A stretch of DNA of 23,966 nt from UBA3941 sp002385665 (GTDB taxonomy: Bacteria > Bacillota > Clostridia > Caldicoprobacterales > UBA3941), in assembly GCA_050949255.1 (NCBI GenBank), contig JBMNFJ010000014.1, positions 1 to 23,966 on the forward strand, in the 5' to 3' direction. Both the position numbers and the translations under genes were made by a program. The notes under the pieces are model-generated. The model had not been told where the DNA came from. It made no database searches and was given only the letters and a program-made list of their open reading frames with translations. Shown piece after piece: positions 1 through 5,827 of this stretch (position 1 is the stretch's first letter; each line of letters begins with the position of its first letter).

Positions 1-13
1 TCAGTACAAGCAT
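1..13 (-). CDS. 5' end of a gene running off the left edge
   Basis: Only four codons are visible (Met-Leu-Val-Leu), preceded by a perfect AAGGAGGT ribosome site at 28-21, seven bases upstream of the ATG at 13-11. A second in-frame ATG at 19-17 lies too close to the ribosome site to be preferred. The start MLVL matches the usual start of the RNA-binding regulator CsrA (MLVLTRK or MLILTRK), but four residues cannot establish identity. A palindrome lies just upstream. Confidence 0.35.
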
Positions 14-28
14 AGGCATCACCTCCTT

Positions 29-50
29 GTCTGGGGTTTATAAACCAGAC
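29..50. promoter_or_regulatory. palindrome upstream of the left-edge gene, possible operator
   Basis: GGTTTATAAACC at 35-46 is a perfect 12-bp palindrome. It sits inside a wider inverted repeat, GTCTGG at 29-34 and CCAGAC at 45-50. It lies directly upstream of the ribosome site of the left-edge gene, where a repressor or an RNA structure would control expression. The nearby XRE gene at 286-513 is a candidate regulator, by position only. Confidence 0.3.
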
Positions 51-65
51 TTAATTATATATAAA

Positions 66-89
66 TAAAAAAACACCCGTTTGGGTGTT
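66..89 (-). terminator. rho-independent terminator after the XRE gene
   Basis: Read on the minus strand, a 7-bp stem AACACCC/GGGTGTT with the loop AAAC is followed directly by a run of T. It is the first terminator downstream of the XRE gene at 286-513 and separates it from the left-edge gene. Confidence 0.75.
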
Positions 90-285
90 AATGACTATAG
101 ATTTTATTGGATTTTTATGTTCACGTCATTTCAGGGTCAAACATTTAAACATTACACAAATTACAATTAATAGTGTTATAATCGCATACCTTGTAATGGC
201 AATAATTGAATAAAAATAAAACTGAATAAACAAAAACATAATGATATTTCTTTTCATTAACTCTTTCTATTCTAGTCACGCTATC

Positions 286-513
286 TTACCTGTAGTCGCG
301 CTGTTCATCCGGCCCATCAACAATTTCCATGATATCTCCGATATCACAGTTAAGCGCCTTGCAAATCTTGACCAGAACTCCGGTAGTCACATTCTCATTT
401 TTGCTGAGCTTAACTATAGACGATGAACTTATGCCTGCTGCTTTACAAAGATCTTTTTTCTTCATGTCTTTATCAATCAACAGTTTCCACAGCTTTTTGT
501 AGCTTACCGGCAC
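286..513 (-). CDS. small XRE/Cro-family helix-turn-helix regulator
   Basis: A 75-residue protein consisting almost only of an XRE/Cro-type helix-turn-helix domain (about residues 5-65). It resembles the small regulators common on Firmicute mobile elements, with the typical SYKKLWKLLIDKDMKKKDL opening. I chose the GTG at 513 because GGAGGT at 526-521 lies seven bases upstream; the ATG at 528 overlaps that ribosome site. Such proteins bind short palindromes as dimers and often repress their own promoter. CGCAAT motifs in the promoter region are possible targets. It lies downstream of the group II intron and upstream of a terminator at 66-89. The regulated genes are unknown. Confidence 0.85.
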   Translation of the reverse strand: MPVSYKKLWKLLIDKDMKKKDLCKAAGISSSSIVKLSKNENVTTGVLVKICKALNCDIGDIMEIVDGPDEQRDYR

Positions 514-542
514 GTATTTCACCTCCATCGTCCCTTAGTTAT

Positions 543-593
543 AGCATATACTTTTGATTACGCAATTTCAATATTTTTTATTGTGATCGCAAT
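543..593 (-). promoter_or_regulatory. promoter of the XRE gene with repeated CGCAAT motif
   Basis: On the minus strand, TTGAAA at 571-566 and TATGCT at 548-543 are separated by 17 bases, a plausible sigma-A promoter 30 bases upstream of the GTG start. The hexamer CGCAAT occurs at 561-566, touching the -35 box, and again at 588-593. An inverted copy, ATTGCG, lies at 626-631. This arrangement would suit autoregulation by the XRE protein, which is inference. Confidence 0.45.
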
Positions 594-742
594 ATTATTT
601 GCAGGATATACCTATCTATTGATAAATTGCGGTATTGATTTTCCATGTAGAGCGATAATCCCATTTCGTAAGAGGTTTTTTATTTTTTTTATGGAAAGCC
701 ACATATAGAAACTAAAAATACCGATAACACGTATTGGATGAT

Positions 743-756
743 ATATCCATCCTGTC
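743..756. repeat. 14-bp direct repeat, copy 1 (other copy 2934-2947)
   Basis: ATATCCATCCTGTC is identical to 2934-2947, on the other side of the group II intron. On the minus strand each copy reads GACAGGATGGATAT with a purine-rich GAG(A/G)GGA-like stretch before it, so each resembles a ribosome site plus ATG GAT start. Both frames stop after a few codons. Confidence 0.5.
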
Positions 757-952
757 TCCTCAACCCTATGAAAAATGCCCGTTATCTAAACTATCAACTC
801 AACCCTATCTAATTTCAGGCTTATTTTTCGCATAAAAATATACCATCGACATGTTACCATGTACTCATTTTATCTCCTTAGGTCGAGTAGATAACTTAGA
901 TGTAATCCCGCAAACCCAGTAAAATCTAGGCTTACAGCCTTGATAGAGTAGA

Positions 953-1014
953 GCAGTGGGATTGCCACCGCCCCCTCATCAAACCGTACGTGCGGTTTTC
1001 CCGCATACGGCTTT
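953..1014 (-). ncRNA. group II intron domains V and VI
   Basis: Domain V is the 34-base hairpin at 1014-981. It starts AAAGCCGTATGCGG, carries the catalytic AGC triad and a GAAA-like loop, and closes with CCGCACGTACGG. Domain VI follows, with stem GCGGTGG/CCACTGC (971-953). The stem extends through GGGG against TCT-C, leaving one unpaired A at 949. That A is the candidate branch point, six bases before the intron end at 943. Confidence 0.85.
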
Positions 1015-1038
1015 CCGATATTCTTCTTCCTTCAGCAT

Positions 1039-2343
1039 TCAGCCGCAAATACTTGCCAGTCCTGCCCGCAATGTCAATTCTCCGACCTTTACCGCATTTC
1101 CAAGTCTGTATTTACGTTGTTTCTTCCGATTGTACCACCGGGTAAATTTGTAATTGATATACTTCTCTATCTTCCATAACCATGGTCTCGCGAACCGTCT
1201 GGCATAATAATTTCTCATCCCAATAATTTTAGGATTGAGCAGTTTCACCATTTCTTCCATACTCCACAGTAGTTTGCTCGGACTGGAAAACACCTCTTTG
1301 ATGTTGGCTCTCATTTTCTTCATAGCCTTTTTGGATGGAACTTGCTGTAATGTCCAATACCACTTCCAACTTTTATTTCTGAACCGCTGAAATCTGTTGT
1401 TAAAGCCAAGAAAATCAAAGCTATCTTTTCCAAAGTACATATCAACAAGCCTTGTTTTCTCACTGTGTAATGTCAATTCCAGCTTGTTCATAATCCATTT
1501 CACCGCTTTTAAAGCTTCTTCTGCCTGCGCTTTCCGCTTGCACAATATCACAAAATCATCTGCGTATCGTACTAGCTCGCCCAGATGCCCGAACCTCTTA
1601 TTCCAACATATATCAAAATAATTCAGATATATGTTGGATAACAGTGGAGAAATAACTCCGCCTTGTGGTGCTCCAAGTGTACTTTCGCTATATTGACCGT
1701 TCTCCAGCACTCCTGCCTTCAGCCAGCCTTTTATCAGCTTCAGCACTCTGCGGTCAGTTATTCTCTGTTTGACCAGCAAAAGTAGTTTATCATGGTTGAT
1801 GCTCCCAAAATAATCTCTTATATCGGCATCAATTACCCATAATGCCCCGCCTTTGTCAGCCACTTCGAATATCCTGTCCATTGCCTGTTTAGCACTTCGT
1901 TTTGGTCGGAATCCATATGAACAAGGTTGAAAATCCGCTTCAAATACCGGCTCGATTACTATCTTTGCCGCCATCTGCACTATTCTGTCCTTGATTGTTG
2001 GTATTCCTAATGCTCTTTTCCTACCATCTGGTTTTGGAATATAGGTTCGTCTGACAGGCTTGCATCGATATTTCTCTGTCCGCAATTCTTCCGCTATCTC
2101 ACACAGCAACCTATCCTCACCGTATGCTTTCACGTCGTCTATACTGACTTTATCGACACCGCCTGCTCCTTTGTTTTTTTTTACTCGCCTCCATGCGTCC
2201 TCTAAGATATCCTTTCGGTATATCTTGTCATACAACGCATAGAACTTTCTCTTTCGGTCAGCCTTGGCTGTAAGGTATAGTCTGTTTTGAAGGTTTCGTA
2301 CTTTTTCATGGGTGTTAATAGCTTTATTGGCAATCACCGGCAC
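1039..2343 (-). CDS. ltrA: group II intron reverse transcriptase/maturase
   Basis: A 434-residue intron-encoded protein that helps the intron RNA fold and splice and copies it into DNA during retrohoming. The reverse transcriptase domain spans about residues 70-310, with RT motifs such as YIPKPDGRKRALGIPTIKDR, GAPQGGVISPLLSNIYL and the catalytic YADDFVIL. The maturase X domain follows (about 330-400). The protein ends without an HNH endonuclease, so it belongs to the En-minus group. It lies inside intron domain IV. The first GTG (2343) is only three bases from the AGGAGG at 2352-2347; the second GTG at 2337 is nine bases away and may be the true start. Catalytic residues are intact, so the intron may still be mobile. 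Confidence 0.93.
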   Translation of the reverse strand: MPVIANKAINTHEKVRNLQNRLYLTAKADRKRKFYALYDKIYRKDILEDAWRRVKKNKGAGGVDKVSIDDVKAYGEDRLLCEIAEELRTEKYRCKPVRRTYIPKPDGRKRALGIPTIKDRIVQMAAKIVIEPVFEADFQPCSYGFRPKRSAKQAMDRIFEVADKGGALWVIDADIRDYFGSINHDKLLLLVKQRITDRRVLKLIKGWLKAGVLENGQYSESTLGAPQGGVISPLLSNIYLNYFDICWNKRFGHLGELVRYADDFVILCKRKAQAEEALKAVKWIMNKLELTLHSEKTRLVDMYFGKDSFDFLGFNNRFQRFRNKSWKWYWTLQQVPSKKAMKKMRANIKEVFSSPSKLLWSMEEMVKLLNPKIIGMRNYYARRFARPWLWKIEKYINYKFTRWYNRKKQRKYRLGNAVKVGELTLRAGLASICG

Positions 2344-2896
2344 CTACCTCCTTTACAGACTTGAATAAAGTTGTGCCCCTTCCCTATGTACAGTTTTGTT
2401 GTCTGTACAATCCTTGGTACTATGAGCACTTCTGACTGCCTCTTTGCAGGATTGCAACTTCGCTTTCACTTATATGCTTCCTCTTTACAGTTTCCTGTGC
2501 AAAGTAGGCTCTCTCCAGTTCCGGCAAATACTTTCCTGACGTGTCGCTACCTCTACACCGCAGGGTTCTTAGGTATTGCATTTAGGGTTCTTCATACCGT
2601 CTGCTGTCTTCGCTGTTGATGTCTCAGCTCGACTCCCTGTTGTTCCCTTTCGGGAATGTCAATAACGGTGCGGCAGTATTCACTTCATGTTACGACCCGC
2701 CAGTTTGTCTGCTCTTTTCAGAACATTCCGTAACGCTTCAACGCACAAATTACTTCATACGCTGGTTACTGACTAAGTGGCTGCCCTACCTTTACCACTA
2801 CAGGACTTTCACCTGTTAGCATTTGCCAGCTTCGCTGGACGCACACATCAAGACTACCGTCTCAACGTGAAGTTTTTAGGCTATTTCACACTTTCC

Positions 2897-2917
2897 AAAA
2901 ATGCAGCAAGAATGCTG
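2897..2917 (-). terminator. weak hairpin with T run after the operon at 3007-5505
   Basis: On the minus strand CAGCA/TGCTG forms a 5-bp stem with the loop TTCT, then CA and five T. It is the first terminator-like structure after the gene at 3007-3339. The stem is short, so the call is tentative. Confidence 0.35.
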
Positions 2918-2933
2918 TGTTTATGCTGGTTTG

Positions 2934-2947
2934 ATATCCATCCTGTC
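2934..2947. repeat. 14-bp direct repeat, copy 2 (other copy 743-756)
   Basis: Identical to 743-756. Here, on the minus strand, it gives ATG GAT ATC and stops after six codons. Confidence 0.5.
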
Positions 2948-3006
2948 CTCTCGCTAAATAATTCTCGATTAGGCTATTTGATTTTACGTCTTTAAAAATT
3001 TGTGCT

Positions 3007-3339
3007 TTATATTCCTAAGATTGTAAATACTCCTTCATTTTCGAATACATTTTTTACCCAAGCAGCAGCTTCAGTAAGGGCTGGTTTTGCTTCAGTATCC
3101 AATTGCGATGCATAATCAAGTATAGCTTCCCATTGCGATTGATTAACTTGTGTTTCTCCATATGGATCATAGTCAGGAAGAACTGCGGTAAATGCTTTAT
3201 ATAGTTGTAACTCTTCAAGAGTATCATCATGCAATAGTATTGAATCTGATTTCCAGAAGGTTTTACCGTCCCATTTCCCTTTGTAAAATTCATGATAACA
3301 TGTTCCCACACGGTCACTTACATAACAAAAATATTTCAT
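3007..3339 (-). CDS. small acidic protein of unknown function, last gene of the recombinase operon
   Basis: I do not recognise this 110-residue protein. It is acidic and rich in aromatic residues, with no signal peptide or membrane segment. The N-terminal half looks mostly beta (MKYFCYVSDRVGTCYHEFYKG) and the C-terminal half helical (residues 65-105). Compact acidic proteins of this kind are often immunity-like or inhibitor proteins, but nothing here proves that. A GAGGTG ribosome site lies five bases before the ATG. It sits 41 bases downstream of the recombinase on the same strand and is probably cotranscribed with it. Confidence 0.6.
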   Translation of the reverse strand: MKYFCYVSDRVGTCYHEFYKGKWDGKTFWKSDSILLHDDTLEELQLYKAFTAVLPDYDPYGETQVNQSQWEAILDYASQLDTEAKPALTEAAAWVKNVFENEGVFTILGI

Positions 3340-3380
3340 AAATGCACCTCGCTAGATATAAAAAACTCCCTTTTCTAAAT

Positions 3381-4304
3381 CTACTTCTTCGAACTGTATT
3401 TTTTGCTTTTTCGCTTACTTCCTTTTTCGTCCTCGATAACATTGCTTCGATGCTGTTTTTCAATCTGCACCGCTTGGAAAGTTTCCTTTGAAACTATTGC
3501 AGGATTGTTATTCTCTGCCTGATAATATGAATCGTGTTTTCCGTTATCCAACAACCGAACGGTGCCCGTATATTTTTCATTACTGAGCATTACGTCAATT
3601 GTTCTCTTAGGCCAAGTTGACTTCCCGGTAGGGGATTTGATCCCCAGCCGTTCCAGATCTTTCACAATACCTAAAACGCTTTTACCCTGAAGATAGAGGT
3701 TATATATTAAACGAACATTTTTTGCTTCTTCCTCATTAATGACCAGATTACCATCTTCGTCATTATAATACCCATAGCATTTTCTATTATATAGCTTTGA
3801 AGTACCTTGTGCAGCGCGTTGTTTGATTCCCCACTTAATATTTTCACTGCGTGATTCGTTCTCTGCCTGCGCTATTGATTCAATAATTGAAATCATAAGA
3901 TCGTTATCCGTATCAGCTGTATCAAGTACTTCCTGTTCAAATATAACACGGATGCCGAGGAGTTTTAACTGGTTCAATGCATCGAGAATTTCCACCGTAT
4001 CTCGGCCAAATCTGCTAATGCTCTTTGTCAGAACAATTTCTATAACACGTGACTTGCAATCCTTTAGCATACGGGTAAATTCTTTACGGGAAGAACCCGT
4101 CTTGCTTGAAGCAATGTCAATATATACATCAACTAATAGCCATTTGGGATTAGCTGCAACTAATCTGGTTAGCGCTGATACTTGAGAGGCAAGGCTTTTC
4201 AACTGTTCCATACTGTTTGTACTCACACGACAGTAGATACCTACTCGCTTTTCTCGCTTTGGAGGCAATGGAGGTATAAAGTGAATTTTTTTATTATCGG
4301 CCAC
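3381..4304 (-). CDS. short serine recombinase (resolvase plus recombinase domain)
   Basis: A 307-residue site-specific DNA recombinase. The resolvase-type catalytic domain (about 18-160) has the nucleophile Ser28 in GIYCRVST and the conserved arginines of SISRFGRD (97-101). A recombinase domain follows (about 175-280), then a lysine-rich tail ending KRKSKKYSSKK. Large serine integrases usually run to 450-550 residues with a zinc ribbon and coiled coil. Both are absent here, so it is either a short subfamily or a C-terminally shortened protein. The start is GTG at 4304, with GGAGA at 4316-4312 seven bases upstream and close to the end of the Nudix gene. It lies third in a four-gene operon. Confidence 0.9.
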   Translation of the reverse strand: MADNKKIHFIPPLPPKREKRVGIYCRVSTNSMEQLKSLASQVSALTRLVAANPKWLLVDVYIDIASSKTGSSRKEFTRMLKDCKSRVIEIVLTKSISRFGRDTVEILDALNQLKLLGIRVIFEQEVLDTADTDNDLMISIIESIAQAENESRSENIKWGIKQRAAQGTSKLYNRKCYGYYNDEDGNLVINEEEAKNVRLIYNLYLQGKSVLGIVKDLERLGIKSPTGKSTWPKRTIDVMLSNEKYTGTVRLLDNGKHDSYYQAENNNPAIVSKETFQAVQIEKQHRSNVIEDEKGSKRKSKKYSSKK

Positions 4305-4318
4305 GACAAAATCTCCAT

Positions 4319-4738
4319 TTAATTTGATTTGAAAGTTGTCAGTGTCAAATACCCTTTAATATCTTCTAAAACTAGATTAAGCATTTTATTGTCAGCTGGG
4401 CATAGTGGCAATTTCGACACTTCATCCAGAGTGAACCACTGAATATCGTTATGTTCAATACAAGCTGGTTCCCCATCAATCAGTTTACAAAAATAAAAGT
4501 GGATATTGACAGTAATATCTGAATAAGCATACATAACTTCTTGAGCAAGTTGCACCGTTTTGATTGTTATGCCTAATTCCTCGTGACATTCGCGTGCAAG
4601 GCATTGCTCTGGCGTTTCATCGGGCTCGATCTTACCGCCCGGAAATTCCCATAATAGCGCACAGCGTTTTCCTCTAGGTCTCTGACAGAGAAGTAACTTC
4701 CCATCTCTTTGTATAATGGCTGCGGTTACTTGAATCAA
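4319..4738 (-). CDS. Nudix hydrolase, MutT-like
   Basis: A 139-residue Nudix hydrolase. The complete Nudix box is at residues 35-57 (Gly35, Glu41, Arg49-Glu50, Glu53-Glu54, Gly56), in the form GGKIEPDETPEQCLARECHE. The family hydrolyses nucleoside diphosphate-linked compounds; the closest look is to MutT-type 8-oxo-dGTP diphosphatases, but the substrate is not fixed by sequence. I chose the TTG at 4738 because GAGGTG lies eight bases upstream and the protein then begins at the usual point, IQVTAAIIQRDGKLLLCQR. It starts 11 bases after the preceding gene and ends 14 before the recombinase. A nucleotide-cleaning enzyme beside a possible modified-base reader is suggestive. Confidence 0.88.
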   Translation of the reverse strand: MIQVTAAIIQRDGKLLLCQRPRGKRCALLWEFPGGKIEPDETPEQCLARECHEELGITIKTVQLAQEVMYAYSDITVNIHFYFCKLIDGEPACIEHNDIQWFTLDEVSKLPLCPADNKMLNLVLEDIKGYLTLTTFKSN

Positions 4739-4749
4739 GATTCTACACC

Positions 4750-5505
4750 TCAGTTTACCTTACGAAGTCTAAACTTATATTCTTTTCTAGTATTTCCGTT
4801 TTCGTCTTTATCATTTTCATAGGTATGGTCTACAAGCTTAAACACGCCTTGATAGTAATACTCTTGCGGAGAAAACTTAACAAAAAGATGAATGACTTTT
4901 CCGTCTGCCGCAGCATCCACAATGGCCCTGTTACGGGAAGTCATTTTTTGGTCTCCAATTTTTCCTTCGCCAGAATAAATATAATCACCGTCAGCAGTCC
5001 AACGGTCATGATAAACAAATCCAGACTTCTTTTTATCAACAGAGGAAATTAAGACAACGGTTGAGGGTGTTATATTGATCCCTCTCCCGAAACCAGCAAT
5101 TTTGATATTGTATTGATCCTCAACCTCTTTGTATGTAAGGATAGGTTGCCTCGCTAGGTGTGCAACATTATAATCTGCACCAAAGCCATCTTCAATATTT
5201 CGTGGTTTCTTTATGGCTGATGTAGTGTTCTGTCTGTCGGCTGACTTCTTTTCTTCTTCAGCATTACGAACAGCAATCTCGGCTTGGCGTCTTTCTTCCT
5301 CGGCTTGCTTGACAGAAAAAACATCAGCCATGATTGCTTCTTGTACGTTTGGATCTTCAGCTTTAAGAAATTTATCGAATGCGTCTGGGTATACGAACTT
5401 ACTCGTCTTGTCTGTAAATTGAACAGTGATATATTGACTGTCAAACTCAATGACAGTACCAACTCCGAGCATGTTATGTTGTACTTTTATATTTGAAAGG
5501 TCCAT
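4750..5505 (-). CDS. coiled-coil protein with possible SRA-like modified-DNA reader domain
   Basis: A 251-residue protein with three parts (numbering from the ATG at 5511). Residues 8-50 form a small beta domain (GVGTVIEFDSQYITVQF, YPDAFDKFL). Residues 66-95 form a charged coiled coil (KQAEEERRQAEIAVRNAEEE). Residues 115-253 carry FGRGINI, FVYHDRW, YSGEGKIGDQK, NRAIVDAA, VIHLF and YYYQGVFKLV. That order resembles the SRA-like domain of ScoMcrA-type restriction proteins, which read modified bases; this is from memory of the family and needs a profile search. No HNH or other nuclease motif is visible. I chose ATG 5505 because AGGAAG lies six bases upstream; the ATG at 5511 touches that site. 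First gene of the operon. Confidence 0.7.
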   Translation of the reverse strand: MDLSNIKVQHNMLGVGTVIEFDSQYITVQFTDKTSKFVYPDAFDKFLKAEDPNVQEAIMADVFSVKQAEEERRQAEIAVRNAEEEKKSADRQNTTSAIKKPRNIEDGFGADYNVAHLARQPILTYKEVEDQYNIKIAGFGRGINITPSTVVLISSVDKKKSGFVYHDRWTADGDYIYSGEGKIGDQKMTSRNRAIVDAAADGKVIHLFVKFSPQEYYYQGVFKLVDHTYENDKDENGNTRKEYKFRLRKVN

Positions 5506-5537
5506 ATTCATCTTCCTTTCTCTATTGGATAATAAAC

Positions 5538-5543
5538 ATTATA
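5538..5543 (-). promoter_or_regulatory. extended -10 promoter of the operon at 5505-3007
   Basis: On the minus strand TGTTATAAT gives a perfect -10 box (5543-5538) with a TG extension. The -35 region, 17 bases upstream, is poor (TAATCA). It lies about 30 bases before the start codon and 50 bases downstream of the IS21-like repeat cluster. Confidence 0.5.
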
Positions 5544-5591
5544 ACATCTTTAGGCAATGATGATTAGCCTATTTACAAACTTTTCATGCGT

Positions 5592-5708
5592 ACATCTAAC
5601 CTGACCACACAACCTCGGAGAAAACCGAAAAAACATCTAAATCGACCACTCGCGAACGCGGACATCCAACCCGACCACTCGCCAAGCTATGACATCTAAA
5701 TCGCTCTG
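5592..5708. repeat. cluster of four ~17-bp direct repeats, possible IS21-family transposon end
   Basis: The plus-strand unit ACATCTAACCTGACCAC occurs with small changes at 5592-5608, 5633-5649 and 5662-5678, and partly at 5692-5705. Units are spaced 41, 29 and 30 bases. Two copies run on into CTCGC. IS21-family elements carry several spaced transposase-binding repeats at each end, and this pattern fits. No istA or istB is present, so this would be a solo end left by a lost element. It marks the border between the accessory region and rlmD. The rest of 5506-5827 holds a promoter and no gene. Confidence 0.6.
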
Positions 5709-5827
5709 TCACAACGAAATTTGCTTGTTTCGACCTGTTCCCACGAAGTGAAAATCAGGCAATATCTGAGGGGTTGTTTTTATGGCATAAACCTCAAAAT
5801 GCCCTTATATCAAGCCCTTTTCACACC

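Larger units (their letters stand above)
529..942. other. gene-free stretch between the XRE gene and the intron (3' exon side)
   Basis: I see no convincing gene in these 414 bases. The left part holds the XRE promoter. The right part is the 3' exon flank of the group II intron. On the minus strand, two short reading frames with ribosome-site-like sequence end after a few codons: one starts near 873 (MSTW then stop), and one near 752 begins with ATGGATAT. The 14-base repeat at 743-756 recurs at 2934-2947. Confidence 0.5.
943..2844 (-). mobile_element. complete group II intron with ORF in domain IV
   Basis: The intron is read on the minus strand. It starts with GTGCG at 2844 and ends with ...CTAT at 943. 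The 5' boundary is supported by EBS1 (ACATCAA, 2622-2616) pairing over 7 bp with IBS1 (TTGATGT, 2851-2845). EBS2 (ACTGCCG, 2677-2671) pairs with IBS2 (CGGTAGT, 2859-2853) with one G-U wobble. The base just before EBS1 is G, complementary to the first base of the 3' exon (C at 942), as expected for a delta-delta' contact. Domain V and domain VI lie at 1014-953. The intron interrupts no reading frame that I can find. Having both EBS1 and EBS2 argues against the terminator-targeting IIC class. Confidence 0.9.

Noticed and set aside
956..2242. Several plus-strand open frames opposite the group II intron protein
   Set aside because: They are antisense to a clear reverse transcriptase and show no protein-like motifs or ribosome sites.
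743..2947. The 14-bp repeats as attachment sites of the serine recombinase
   Set aside because: The recombinase gene lies outside the interval between them, and serine recombinases do not normally leave such exact long duplications.
3054..3317. Minus-strand 87-codon frame overlapping the gene at 3007-3339
   Set aside because: It is an out-of-frame shadow; the 110-residue frame has the ribosome site and a more protein-like composition.
5784..5803. Possible terminator GGCAT/ATGCC after rlmD
   Set aside because: The stem is only 5 bp with a 10-base loop and no T run follows on the minus strand.
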